Below, piece after piece: positions 51,519 to 62,758 of a stretch of DNA of 64,000 nucleotides; positions within the stretch are counted from its first letter, which is position 1, and each line of letters opens with the position of its first letter. The DNA is taken from positions 4,340,001 through 4,404,000 of the forward strand of contig NZ_AP022616.1 of assembly GCF_010731115.1 (NCBI RefSeq). The letters are read 5' to 3'. Position numbers and translations under genes: made by a program. The DNA is from Mycolicibacterium phocaicum. Lineage in GTDB: Bacteria; Actinomycetota; Actinomycetes; Mycobacteriales; Mycobacteriaceae. The notes below the pieces were generated by a model. The model saw only the letters and a list, made by a program, of their open reading frames with translations. It did not search any database and had not been told where the DNA came from.

Positions 51519-51851
51519 ATGGCTGAGCGCAGTATGGAAGTCGATATAGCTCATCTGCACGCGGGGGCGGATCGGTGCGGGGACGCTGCGGATACGGCAT
51601 TGGCAGCGGCCGGCAGGCTTGCAGAGAAGAAGCCGACGGCGGGGATGTTCGGCGATTTCGATGAGGCTCACGAATTTCATGGGGCTTTGACGGCAGCGCA
51701 CCAGGGACATGTTGAGCAGTTGCATGGCCATAACCGCGCACTTACCGATGTTGGCGATAAGAGTCGTTCAGGCGCAGAACAATTCACAGCGCAAGATGCA
51801 TCGTCTGCTGACTCGGTTCGGGCCGCCGAGTCGGGCTTCGACGTACGTTAA
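51519..51851 (+). CDS. DUF2563/WXG100-like small helical protein
   Basis: 110 residues. VDIAHLHAGADRCGDAADTALAAAGRLAEKKP and FGDFDEAHEFHGALTAAHQGHVEQLHGHN form two helices typical of the mycobacterial DUF2563/WXG100-like group secreted or handled by type VII (ESX) systems. GGGGGAGGAACGGCA upstream is a strong ribosome site. Its TAA overlaps the ATG of the next gene (one base), as WXG-type chaperone/partner genes precede LXG-type effectors. Confidence 0.75.
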   Translation: MAERSMEVDIAHLHAGADRCGDAADTALAAAGRLAEKKPTAGMFGDFDEAHEFHGALTAAHQGHVEQLHGHNRALTDVGDKSRSGAEQFTAQDASSADSVRAAESGFDVR

Positions 51852-53071
51852 TGCCGCCGCCTATTGGATTGGTCAATCTGTCCATCGGCGATTTGATCGC
51901 AGCCGCCGGCGGTGACCCATGGAAGATGAACGACGAGCTTCAAACTGGAGACCCAGGCGCGATCAACGCTCAAGCGGATGCTTTTCACACCGCGGCGGGC
52001 TCTGCTACAGAGGTCGAGGACGATTTCAAATCGGCCAAACAACGTTTCGAAAAAGGATGGCGGCACAACGGATCTGAGCACCCGATCAATGAGTCAGCCG
52101 AGGTCGCCCGCATCACGGACGCCCTTCATCTGCAGAAACCGCAACTTGCCAAAATCGCGCTCGATCTCGAAAACGTAGCGACTGCCCTCGCGACGGCCAA
52201 AACCGCCTGCGACGCCGATATCGGCGCATTGGATGCCCGTCTGCATCAGATCGACGATGCGATCGGTACCGCCAAAGCCAACAATCAAGATGCCAGCGGG
52301 CTTCGAGACGAGGCTGTCGCTGCGGTGCGTGCCACCTTCGGGAGCGTTCAGAAGGGTCGCGACGGGTATGTGGCCGCGATGGCTGCGGCCAAACCTTCGT
52401 TGGACGCCATAACGTCGAAGCCGCTGATCGGCCCGGGTATCAATGGACCCGCCACGACGGGAAAGCCGGTTCCGGATGGCCCGTTGATCGGGCGAGGCGC
52501 CGACGGGCCGCCCAAGGGAAAGACGCCGCCGTCGTTGAACCCTTCACCGACTGATGTCGCGCTTGGTGGTGCGGGTGCGATAGCCGGCGTTACTGCTGAC
52601 GGAGTGCGCGGCGCCGTGCTCGATGCGATCAAAGACGGGCCAAAAACAGGTCCCGGTGCCGCTGATCCTGGCCTCCTGAGGTGGCTCGAGGATTCCAAAC
52701 TTGGTTCGCTAAGAGGCTTCTCCAAGATCGGCGGAGTGGCTTCGCTGGTCGGTGTGATTCCGTCCATCGCTTCCGACATGCACAGCGAGGGAGGCAAGCC
52801 AGGCAATTCGCTCGCAGAAGCCACGACTCGTGAGGTTGTCAGCGCAGGTGTTGGGCTATGGGCGGGGGCGGAGTCCGGTGCAGCAATTGGTGCAGCAGTC
52901 GGTTCGGTCGTGCCAGGGGCAGGCACCGTGGTTGGACTGGCGGCTGGTGCTGTGATCGGTGCGGGTGCCGGTTTCCTCGCATCAAAAGGCATCGAAATGG
53001 CCTGGGATCCGGTAGCAGATGCAGTCAGCGGCGCGGCACATTCCGTGGAATCGCTGTTTGGTTTCGGGTAG
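51851..53071 (+). CDS. LXG-like type VII secretion substrate with glycine-zipper C-terminus
   Basis: 406 residues. N-terminal ~165 residues are helical (SIGDLIAAAGGDPWKMNDEL; QRFEKGWRHNGSEHPINESAEV; a long coiled region to ~165), the arrangement of mycobacterial ESX-linked LXG/WXG-type N-termini. A Pro/Gly-rich linker with repeated PLIGPGINGP / PLIGRGADGP follows (~188-225). The C-terminal region has GAESGAAIGAAVGSVVPGAG and VVGLAAGAVIGAGAGF, glycine-zipper helices typical of membrane-inserting or pore-forming proteins. No enzyme motif. Likely an exported effector or membrane-active toxin; inference. Confidence 0.65.
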   Translation: MPPPIGLVNLSIGDLIAAAGGDPWKMNDELQTGDPGAINAQADAFHTAAGSATEVEDDFKSAKQRFEKGWRHNGSEHPINESAEVARITDALHLQKPQLAKIALDLENVATALATAKTACDADIGALDARLHQIDDAIGTAKANNQDASGLRDEAVAAVRATFGSVQKGRDGYVAAMAAAKPSLDAITSKPLIGPGINGPATTGKPVPDGPLIGRGADGPPKGKTPPSLNPSPTDVALGGAGAIAGVTADGVRGAVLDAIKDGPKTGPGAADPGLLRWLEDSKLGSLRGFSKIGGVASLVGVIPSIASDMHSEGGKPGNSLAEATTREVVSAGVGLWAGAESGAAIGAAVGSVVPGAGTVVGLAAGAVIGAGAGFLASKGIEMAWDPVADAVSGAAHSVESLFGFG

Positions 53072-53081
53072 GGCAGACGCC

Positions 53082-53632
53082 ATGCGGTTCGATGAATTCA
53101 TACATTCGTCCGGCATTACGGCAGTTCCGGTCGAACGGTTCCCCGGGTTGGTCGTGGAAGTCGGTCTACCGGTCGGCTGGTATCCCTTCGAGGGCGATGT
53201 CGGTGTGAGAGTCTGGGCCTGTCGTAGCGACCCATGCATCGACGTTTCTGCGCGAATGCGGTGTTGACAATGCACCGCATCGAAACCCGACTCGATGCAG
53301 CTGACGCGTTTGCAATGTTGGTCGAGCAGCAGTTGCAGACCGTGGCAGGCACACGCGAGCTGACACGTGCACTCAGCGCCGCTACCGAAGGCCCCGGCGC
53401 GATGGGGTTGTTGAGGATGGAGATCACCGATGGAGTCGGCGTCATTGAGAGCCTGACACGGTCGCGCATTGTTGCTGTCGAAGGAGAAACTATGGTTTCG
53501 CAACTGACTACGACGGCGTTGCGGGATTCACCCGCGAATCGAGCGGCCGTTTGGATGACATTGCGGTCAGGGGATGCTTCGGGTTCGCATAGGGGCGGCG
53601 CCCCGATCACAGGTACGCGAGACCGACACTGA
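53082..53632 (+). pseudogene. LpqN-like gene split by a 1-base deletion
   Basis: The first frame from ATG 53082 reads MRFDEFIHSSGITAVPVERF through VEVGLPVGWYPFEGDVGVRVW to RSDPCIDV, then hits a stop at 53267. The natural continuation FCANAVLTMHRIETRLDAADAFAMLVEQQLQTV lies in the next frame and runs to 53632. Adding one T to TTT at 53245-53247 joins them. The content resembles the mycobacterial LpqN/LpqT-type family but without a lipobox. Either a real disruption or a homopolymer error. Confidence 0.6.
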
Positions 53633-54336
53633 TGGCGAGGAACCGGGCGAGTCAGGTGTTTCGGTGCGGCATCGGCGCGGCGGCATGCGTGCTGGCTGGG
53701 GTTGTCACATTGGTGAAGGCCGACTGGTATTTGGGTCTGGGTATTGCTGCCGTTGGCGGGGTCATCCTTCTCGGAGGTCGGCGAATTTTTCGCCCGGCGG
53801 TCAGCCGTTCGGGTGACAAGGTGGTGTGCCGCTACGTTCCCTGGTACGAGGGAAACGCGTACATCGTGAACGTGCTTACTCCGCTGATGGCAATTGCAAT
53901 GGTGGGGGTGGGATCTGGACCTGGCAGTCCGTCGTGGTTGCGACTCGGCGGCATCTTCCTTCTAGCTCTGACCCCGATCCTTTGGTACTTCCTTGTGCGG
54001 ACGTGGCGGCGGTCTTTTCTGTGCATTACTCCGTCAATGTTGACGGTGAGTTCGGCTGTGTTCGGGAGCAAGCCGATCGCCATACAGCGTGACTTCGTTC
54101 AGTCGCTCGGGTCCAAGGTTGTTCCGAATTCGGTACGCGGCCAGTCATTGCAAGTCGAGATTGCGTACCAGGCTGGGGACCTCAGTCGTGACGTCACGAA
54201 TACTCTGCTGCTTGGTGCGTCCCTTACTGTCGAGCCGATTGACCTGGTCAACGGACTCGTGTTGTGGAGAGACGGTGCACCCGACAGCGACACCGGGCTG
54301 ATGGACCGGGTTGCCGATTCCCTTCGCGGTGGGTAA
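53632..54336 (+). CDS. Membrane protein of the type VII-like cassette
   Basis: 234 residues with four hydrophobic segments in two pairs (AAACVLAGVVTLV and GLGIAAVGGVILLG; LTPLMAIAMVGVGSG and GGIFLLALTPILWYFLV), then a cytosolic beta-rich domain (SMLTVSSAVFGSKPIAI). ATG overlaps the preceding TGA by one base, so it is co-translated with the LpqN-like gene and probably the effector. Could be an immunity or accessory protein; no family recognised. Confidence 0.7.
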   Translation: MARNRASQVFRCGIGAAACVLAGVVTLVKADWYLGLGIAAVGGVILLGGRRIFRPAVSRSGDKVVCRYVPWYEGNAYIVNVLTPLMAIAMVGVGSGPGSPSWLRLGGIFLLALTPILWYFLVRTWRRSFLCITPSMLTVSSAVFGSKPIAIQRDFVQSLGSKVVPNSVRGQSLQVEIAYQAGDLSRDVTNTLLLGASLTVEPIDLVNGLVLWRDGAPDSDTGLMDRVADSLRGG

Positions 54337-54520
54337 TCGCGGAGGTGCGACGAGCCGCCTCACAATTGGTGACTTGCTCAATCCTCAACTGCTGCTTCAT
54401 GTTCGCAATGGCAAAGGTCTCAGTGAACGGGGCTGTGTTGTTCGACGGCAGAAAAGTCACCAGCTGAATTCGCAGTTCATCGACAATTAGACAGGCCACC
54501 ATGACGGCGCTGACGCGCAA

Positions 54521-54868
54521 TCAGTGCGCTACCGGCGTTGATCGGGCTGCGTGCGGCCCCACGGACGGGGTTTCGGCAACCGGCGCAACGACGCTCGGGT
54601 CCACGTTGAACCTGGGCTTCCGCATCGGGACCGCGATGCAGCCCTGAGCTTTTCCGTCGACGTACGAGCATTTCGTCTTGTCGCCGTTCTTGTCGGTCGT
54701 GGTGCAGGCCTCGTAGGAGTGCCCGCCCGCGACCTTGGTTTCGTAGGTCTGGTTCGAGCCCATGCAATCGCTGCCAACCGTGGCGTTGGCGCCGGGTGCG
54801 GACAGGATCGCCGGAACGGCATACAGCGCGGCAGCACTCAGCAGGGCGGCGAAGGCGGGCTTGATCAT
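54521..54868 (-). CDS. Small secreted four-cysteine protein, copy 2
   Basis: 115 residues. Sec signal peptide (FAALLSAAALYAVPAILSAPGANA), then the four-Cys module DCMGSN...EACTTTDKNGDKTKCSYVDGKAQGCIAVP, and a Pro/Val-rich tail. It is paralogous to the gene immediately upstream: CTT-x-DK-x-G-x-KT-x-CS-x-VD is shared, and both have exactly 115 residues. ATG overlaps the TGA of copy 1. Function unknown; two disulfides are likely. Confidence 0.75.
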   Translation of the reverse strand: MIKPAFAALLSAAALYAVPAILSAPGANATVGSDCMGSNQTYETKVAGGHSYEACTTTDKNGDKTKCSYVDGKAQGCIAVPMRKPRFNVDPSVVAPVAETPSVGPHAARSTPVAH

Positions 54869-55212
54869 CGACCCACACCCGAACCGTCGACCTGAACCGG
54901 GACGAGCTCACCGGTCGGGATGTGGGTGCCCTTCACCGTGGTCCGTGGCACGGTGATGCAGCCCTGCGGTTTGTGGTCCACCTCGGAGCATTGGGTTTTG
55001 ACGCCGTCCTTGTCGACGGTCGTGCAACTCTCGACGATCGACCCGTTCGACCGTTGCCCGAGCGCGAAGGTGCCGCCGCCTTTAGCGCAGCGGGTCGCCA
55101 AGGACTCGGCGCTTGCCATGGGCGTCGTGAGCGCCAGCGGGGCGACGTACAGCGCGGCGGTGCCGACGAGTGCGGCCAGTGCGATGCGCCTGCCGGGTGC
55201 GGTGCGGTCCAT
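54865..55212 (-). CDS. Small secreted four-cysteine protein, copy 1
   Basis: 115 residues from ATG 55212 (GGAGAA upstream). Signal peptide (IALAALVGTAALYVAPLALTTPMASAE), then RCAKGGG...ESCTTVDKDGVKTQCSEVDHKPQGCITVP, and a tail KGTHIPTGELVPVQVDGSG. Tandem duplicate with copy 2 and translationally coupled to it. No enzyme motif; possibly an envelope or ligand-binding protein. Confidence 0.75.
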   Translation of the reverse strand: MDRTAPGRRIALAALVGTAALYVAPLALTTPMASAESLATRCAKGGGTFALGQRSNGSIVESCTTVDKDGVKTQCSEVDHKPQGCITVPRTTVKGTHIPTGELVPVQVDGSGVGR

Positions 55213-55293
55213 GGGGTTCTCCTTTTCCGGTGGTCGCAGGCCCGGGCGGACTTGCTGACACAGGTAGGAGTGCGCACCGTCCCGGAAGGGGAC

Positions 55294-55309
55294 AGTTTTT
55301 TGAAAAACT
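55294..55309. terminator. AT-rich palindrome with adjacent GC hairpin
   Basis: AGTTTTT-TG-AAAAACT (55294-55309) lies right after the stop of the membrane protein gene (55311). Next to it GTCCC/GGGAC (55279-55293) followed by TTTTTT forms a plus-strand intrinsic terminator shape. It probably separates the glycosyltransferase-like gene from the four-Cys pair. Confidence 0.5.
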
Positions 55310-55310
55310 T

Positions 55311-58052
<2,742 letters not shown>

Positions 58053-58063
58053 CCTGCGATTAC

Positions 58064-58103
58064 ACAGAAAAAGATTGTAAGCACTCACTTTCTGTCCTAG
58101 TCT
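58064..58103 (+). promoter_or_regulatory. Promoter and TetR-type operator of the amidohydrolase operon
   Basis: ACAGAAA (58064-58070) and TTTCTGT (58089-58095) are perfect inverted repeats around AAGATTGTAAGCACTCAC. TAGTCT (58098-58103) follows at once and stands 6 bases before the ATG. A repressor bound here would cover the -35 and spacer. The TetR gene at 59896 is the natural candidate. Confidence 0.55.
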
Positions 58104-58109
58104 CACGTC

Positions 58110-59894
58110 ATGACCTACGACGTGATCGTCAAAGACGGCCTGTGGTTCGACGGCACCGGCCGCACGCCGCAACTGCGCAATCTGGGTATCCGCGACGGCG
58201 TCGTCGCGACGGTGTCGGCACAGCCGCTCGATGAGACGGGCTGCCCCGACGTCATCGACGCCAAGGGCAAGTGGGTGACGCCGGGCTTCATCGACGTCCA
58301 CACCCACTACGACGCCGAGGTGCTCCTCGATCCGGGCCTGCGCGAGTCCGTCCGCCACGGCGTGACGACGGTGCTGCTCGGCATGTGTTCGCTGTCGACG
58401 GTCTACGCCGAGAACGACGACGCCGCCGACCTGTTCAGCCGCGTCGAGGCGGTGCCGCGCAAGTTCGTCGTGGGCGCGCTCGAGCAGAACCGGTCGTGGT
58501 CCGGACCCGCGGAGTACGTGCGGGCGCTCGAGGCGCTGCCGCTCGGCCCCAACGTCAGCTCGCTGCTGGGCCACTCCGATCTGCGGACCTCGGTGCTGGG
58601 TCTGGACCGCGCGACCACCCCGAACGTCACACCGACCAACGCCGAGCTCGAGACCATGGCGTCGCGGCTCGAGGCGGCCCTGGACGCCGGGATGCTCGGC
58701 ATGTCGGGCATGGACGCCGCGATCGACAAGCTCGACGGCGACCGCTTCCGCTCTCGTGCGCTGCCGTCGACCTTCGCCACGTGGCGGGAACGCCGCCGCC
58801 TGATCAAGGTGCTGCGCAAGCGCGGCCGCATCCTGCAGAGTGCACCCAACGTCGCCAAACTGCAAGAGGCACTGAACTTCTTCCTCGAGAGCAGTGGCTG
58901 GTTCGGTCGTCGTGCCGGCGTGCGCATGAGCCTGCTGGTGGCCGCCGACGCCAAGTCGTCGCCCGGCGCCGTGTACCTGCTGGGTCCGGTGACCCGCCTG
59001 GCCAACAAGGTGCTGAACTCGAAGGTCCGCTTCCAGCACCTGCCGGTGCCGTTCGAATTGTATTCGGACGGAATCGATCTCCCGGTTTTCGAGGAGTTCG
59101 GCGCGGGCACCGCGGCACTGCACCTGCGCGACCAGCTGGAGCGCAACAAGCTGATGGCCGACCCGGAGTACCGGCGCCGGTTCCGCAAGTCGTTCGACAA
59201 GAAGGTGCTGGGCCCGACGCTGTGGCACCGCGACTTCCATGACTCGACCATCGTCGAGTGCCCGGACAAGTCGTTGATCGGCAAGAGCTTTGGCCAGATC
59301 GCCGACGAGCGCGGCAGCCATCCGCTCGACGCGTTCCTCGACGTCCTGGTCGAGCACGGGGAACGCAACACCCGCTGGACCACCATCGTGGCCAACCACC
59401 GGCCCAAGCAGCTCGACAAGCTCGCCGTCGAGCCGTCGGTCCACATGGGCTTCTCGGATGCCGGTGCGCACCTTCGGAATATGGCGTTCTACAACTACGC
59501 GCTGCGGATGCTGCGTCGTGTGCAGGACGCCGACAAGGCCGGCCGCCCGTTCATGACCACCGAGCACGCCGTGCACCGGCTCACCGGTGAGGTCGCCGAC
59601 TGGTTCGGCCTGGAAGCCGGCACCCTGCGTGAGGGTGAGCGTGCCGACTTCGTCGTGATCGACCCGGCCGGGCTCGACGCCGGACTCGAGGCGTACCACG
59701 AGGATTCGGTCGAGTTCTACGGCGGCTTGAGCCGCATGGTCAACCGCAGCGACGCCGCCGTCGTGGCGACCGGTGTGGGTGGCCAGGTGGTGTTCCGCGA
59801 CGGCGACTTCGTCGAGGGCTACGGCCAGACCGTGAAGTCCGGCCACTACCTGCCGGCGCGTGGCGCGAAACTGCCGGTGGCGCAAGCGGTCTGA
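58110..59894 (+). CDS. Amidohydrolase-family protein (D-aminoacylase-like)
   Basis: 594 residues, metal-dependent amidohydrolase superfamily (N-acyl-D-amino-acid deacylase group). First metal site: TPGFIDVHTHYDAEVLLDP (HxH). HGVTTVLLG and LGHSDLR follow, and late GFSDAGAHLRNMAFY contains the conserved Asp. ADFVVIDP near the C-terminus is the usual beta-sandwich return. Leaderless ATG (TAGTCT 6 bases before). It is followed after one base by a TetR gene. The substrate is unknown; N-acyl amino acids or cyclic amides are possible. Confidence 0.9.
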   Translation: MTYDVIVKDGLWFDGTGRTPQLRNLGIRDGVVATVSAQPLDETGCPDVIDAKGKWVTPGFIDVHTHYDAEVLLDPGLRESVRHGVTTVLLGMCSLSTVYAENDDAADLFSRVEAVPRKFVVGALEQNRSWSGPAEYVRALEALPLGPNVSSLLGHSDLRTSVLGLDRATTPNVTPTNAELETMASRLEAALDAGMLGMSGMDAAIDKLDGDRFRSRALPSTFATWRERRRLIKVLRKRGRILQSAPNVAKLQEALNFFLESSGWFGRRAGVRMSLLVAADAKSSPGAVYLLGPVTRLANKVLNSKVRFQHLPVPFELYSDGIDLPVFEEFGAGTAALHLRDQLERNKLMADPEYRRRFRKSFDKKVLGPTLWHRDFHDSTIVECPDKSLIGKSFGQIADERGSHPLDAFLDVLVEHGERNTRWTTIVANHRPKQLDKLAVEPSVHMGFSDAGAHLRNMAFYNYALRMLRRVQDADKAGRPFMTTEHAVHRLTGEVADWFGLEAGTLREGERADFVVIDPAGLDAGLEAYHEDSVEFYGGLSRMVNRSDAAVVATGVGGQVVFRDGDFVEGYGQTVKSGHYLPARGAKLPVAQAV

Positions 59895-59895
59895 C

Positions 59896-60492
59896 ATGGC
59901 CAGAACACAACAGCAGCGCCGGGAGGAGACCCGGGCCCGGCTTCTCGACGCCGCGATCGAGACCATCGTCGAGGTCGGCTACGCCCGCGCCTCGGCGGCG
60001 GTGATCGCGCGCCGGGCCGAGGTCTCCGACGGTGCGCTGTTCAAACATTTCGCCACCATGGGCGATTTCATGGCGGCGACGGCGCTGGAAGTCATGCGCC
60101 GGCAGTTGGAGCAGTTCAGCAAGCAGGTCGCCGAAATCCCGTCGGACCGGCCGGCTCTGGAAGGCGCCCTGATCGCGCTGCGCGACATCAGCGGCAACGC
60201 CACCAACGCGGTGATGTACGAGCTGATGGTCGCGGCGCGCACCGACGAGAAGCTGCGGACGACGCTGCAGGGCGCGCTCGTCGAATACGGCCGCAACATC
60301 TACGAGACCGCGCAGGAGATGCCAGGCGCCGATCAGCTGCCGCCCGAGCTGCTGATGCTGATCGTCGCCGTCATGGTGAACACGTTCGACGGCGCGGCGC
60401 TGATCCGCGCCGTGCTGCCGCAGCCGGAACTCGAGGACGGCCGCATCCAGCTGCTGGCGACGATGCTGGGAAGCCTGGGCGTTCAGACCTGA
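59896..60492 (+). CDS. TetR-family regulator
   Basis: 198 residues. HTH: ARLLDAAIETIVEVGYARAS then AVIARRAEVSDGALFKHF, the canonical TetR N-terminus; the C-terminal ligand domain is helical (NAVMYELMVAARTDEKLRTT; LLMLIVAVMVNTFDGAAL). ATG begins one base after the amidohydrolase TGA, so they share an mRNA and the regulator probably controls the operon through the palindrome at 58064-58095. Its end overlaps the DUF2304 gene on the other strand by 10 bases. Confidence 0.9.
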   Translation: MARTQQQRREETRARLLDAAIETIVEVGYARASAAVIARRAEVSDGALFKHFATMGDFMAATALEVMRRQLEQFSKQVAEIPSDRPALEGALIALRDISGNATNAVMYELMVAARTDEKLRTTLQGALVEYGRNIYETAQEMPGADQLPPELLMLIVAVMVNTFDGAALIRAVLPQPELEDGRIQLLATMLGSLGVQT

Positions 60493-60842
60493 CGCGTCGG
60501 CGGCTCGGGATCGGGCACCCGCGCGCCCTCCAGTGCCACCGCCCGGGCCAGCTGGGCGTACCGCAATTCCAGGTCCTTGAACCGCATGTACGCGCTGATC
60601 GTGGTGAACAGGAACGCGATGACCAGCGCGTACAACAGGAGGTCGGCGCCGCGGCCGATGCCGAGCCAGTGCGCTACGACCGTGGTGTCGTTGGGCCGCA
60701 GGATCGCGTAGATGGCGCCGACCACGAAGAACACATAGCCGACCTTCACCCAGGCCCGTGACTGCGCGTTGCGCCGCGACGAGAACAGGTAGGCCAGCAG
60801 CAGGACCACCGCGCCGATGAGTAAAGCCTTGGTCCAGATCAT
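60483..60842 (-). CDS. DUF2304 membrane protein (Rv3632-type)
   Basis: 119 residues, three TM helices (KALLIGAVVLLLAYLFSS; KVGYVFFVVGAIYAI; ADLLLYALVIAFLFTTISAYM) and a C-terminal helix FKDLELRYAQLARAVAL. DUF2304 proteins accompany GT2 glycosyltransferases as membrane partners. ATG overlaps the stop of the GT2 gene (ATGA), fitting a two-component complex. Confidence 0.9.
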   Translation of the reverse strand: MIWTKALLIGAVVLLLAYLFSSRRNAQSRAWVKVGYVFFVVGAIYAILRPNDTTVVAHWLGIGRGADLLLYALVIAFLFTTISAYMRFKDLELRYAQLARAVALEGARVPDPEPPTRQV

Positions 60843-61528
60843 CGGCGCAACCTCCCGCGCAGCAGCCCGTCGACGATGATGTTGACGCCGTTCACCAGCG
60901 GCTGACCCTTCGACATCGAATAGTCGGTGTACAGGATCTGCACGGGCTGCTCGGCGATCCGCCAGTGGTTCTCGACAATCAGGGAGACGAATTCGCTGGC
61001 GTGGCTCATGCCGTTCATGGTGAGGTTCAGGCCGTCGGCGACCGTCCTGTTGAACACCCGCAGCCCGTTGTGCGCGTCGGTCAGGTGCAGCTGGCGGCTG
61101 GACCGGCTGAGTTTGGCGACGATCGGTAGCAGCAGCCGCTTGAGCATCGGCATGCGGTCGGGCGGCTGATCGGCGAACCGGGTGCCGATCACGATGTCCA
61201 GGTTCTCGGTCTGCAGCCGATCGAGCATCCGCACGACGTCCTTGACCTGGTGCTGACCGTCGGCGTCGAACGTGGCGAAAAACTGTGCCCCGGGACGGGA
61301 TCGGGCGTATTCGACGCCGGTCTGGATGGCCGCGCCCTGCCCGAGATTCACCGGATGACGCACCACGTGGGCGCCGGCGGCGAAGGCGCGGTCGCCGGTG
61401 TCGTCCCGGCCGCCGTCGTCGACGCAGACGACGTTCGGGAAGACGGCGCGCACATCGGCGACGACGTCGGCAATGACGCTCGCCTCGTTGTACGCGGGGA
61501 TGACGATCCAGACGTCGCGATAAGACAT
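60839..61528 (-). CDS. Family 2 glycosyltransferase (Rv3631-type)
   Basis: A 229-residue GT-A fold transferase. VIPAYNEASVIADVV, VVCVDDGGRDDTG and the metal/nucleotide DxD in FATFDADGQHQ. No TM helix of its own; it probably works with the DUF2304 partner to load sugar onto a polyprenyl phosphate at the membrane, feeding GT-C enzymes such as the protein at 55311-57068. It resembles dolichol-phosphate-mannose-synthase-like enzymes. Confidence 0.92.
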   Translation of the reverse strand: MSYRDVWIVIPAYNEASVIADVVADVRAVFPNVVCVDDGGRDDTGDRAFAAGAHVVRHPVNLGQGAAIQTGVEYARSRPGAQFFATFDADGQHQVKDVVRMLDRLQTENLDIVIGTRFADQPPDRMPMLKRLLLPIVAKLSRSSRQLHLTDAHNGLRVFNRTVADGLNLTMNGMSHASEFVSLIVENHWRIAEQPVQILYTDYSMSKGQPLVNGVNIIVDGLLRGRLRR

Positions 61529-61549
61529 GTTGCTGCCGAAACTACACGC

Positions 61550-62758
61550 TCAGCGGTGCCTGATCGCGCTCAGCGCGGCCAGGTGAACGACGATTCCGAC
61601 CAGCGGTCCGCACATCAGCGCCACGATCGTGCGGGTCTGGAGGTCCAGCGGCAGCAGCAACAACAGTGCCGCGGCCACTGTGGCACTCACCCAGCCCACC
61701 GCGTAGGCCCGGTGCAGCGCGGCGGCCACCGTAGCGGCGCCGGTGAGGGTCAGGAAGGCGATGGCGACGGCGCCGGCCGTCAGCCACGCCAGCAGCGCGC
61801 CGCTCGCGGCGTACTCGGGCCCGAACAGCGTGCGCAGCAGCCACGGTCCGAGCAGTCCGGCCGCGAGTACCGCCAGCGCGCCCAGGCCGGCGAGCACCAG
61901 GGCCGGCGTGAGCAGCGCGCGCAGCCTGCGGTTGTCGACGAAATGCGCGATCAGGTTGCCCTGCATCGCGGTGAGCGGAACCAGCAGCGGGGCGCGGGTC
62001 AGCGTCACCGCCAGGATGATGACGCCGCCGGTGGCCCCCAGATCCCGCGACGTGGCCTGCAGCAGCACCGGGAAGCCCATCACCAGGACGGCGCTGGCGC
62101 CCGCGGCGGCGATCGAGTGCGCCGACCCCGTCAGGAAGGTCCGCGGGGTGCCGGGCGTGTGGATGGCGGCCGCGGACCGGGCCACACGGGAGGCCAGCAG
62201 CAGGATCAGCCACGACATCGAACCGGCGACGGTGGCCCACAGGTAGCCGTCCAGGCCCCAGCCCAGGACGAACGCGGCGACCGCGACGGCGACCCGGATA
62301 CCCGCGTCGGTCACCATCAATGTGCCGTACTGGGTCCAGCCGTCCGCCCCGGCCAGCACGCCGAGGAGGGTGGCGTGCAAGCAGAAGCCGGCCAGGCCGA
62401 CGCTCAGCAGCGTCACGCTCAGCGGCGTGGATTCGACGAATACGTGGGCCGCCCACAGCGGGGCGGTGCCGGCGATCAGCAGGCCCGCGGCGACGGCCAC
62501 CAGTGCGGCGACGCGCAGAGGCTGCAGGTGCGGCCCGGGTTGGGGCTCGGCAATGCGCGCGATGCGGACCTCGCGGGTGGCCTCCTGCAGCAGCCCGTTG
62601 GCCGCGCCGGTGAACAACCCGAACGCGCCCCAGAAGACGCTGAACACCGAGAACCCGGCGGGAGCCAGGTCGCGCGCGGCGAGGTACAGGATCGCGTAGC
62701 CGCACAGCGCGCTGAGCACCGTCGCGACCGCGACCCGCGCCACACCGCTGGGTTTCAC
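61550..62758 (-). CDS. Polysaccharide flippase-like membrane protein (Rv3630-type)
   Basis: 402 residues, about 12 TM helices, no soluble domain. The arrangement of paired helices and FLTGSAHSIAAAGASAVLVMGFPVLLQA fits the Wzx/MATE-like (MOP) exporter superfamily that moves lipid-linked sugars. GTG at 62758 overlaps the M1 peptidase TGA (GTGA). With the downstream GT2 and DUF2304 genes it forms an envelope glycan block. Confidence 0.8.
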   Translation of the reverse strand: MKPSGVARVAVATVLSALCGYAILYLAARDLAPAGFSVFSVFWGAFGLFTGAANGLLQEATREVRIARIAEPQPGPHLQPLRVAALVAVAAGLLIAGTAPLWAAHVFVESTPLSVTLLSVGLAGFCLHATLLGVLAGADGWTQYGTLMVTDAGIRVAVAVAAFVLGWGLDGYLWATVAGSMSWLILLLASRVARSAAAIHTPGTPRTFLTGSAHSIAAAGASAVLVMGFPVLLQATSRDLGATGGVIILAVTLTRAPLLVPLTAMQGNLIAHFVDNRRLRALLTPALVLAGLGALAVLAAGLLGPWLLRTLFGPEYAASGALLAWLTAGAVAIAFLTLTGAATVAAALHRAYAVGWVSATVAAALLLLLPLDLQTRTIVALMCGPLVGIVVHLAALSAIRHR

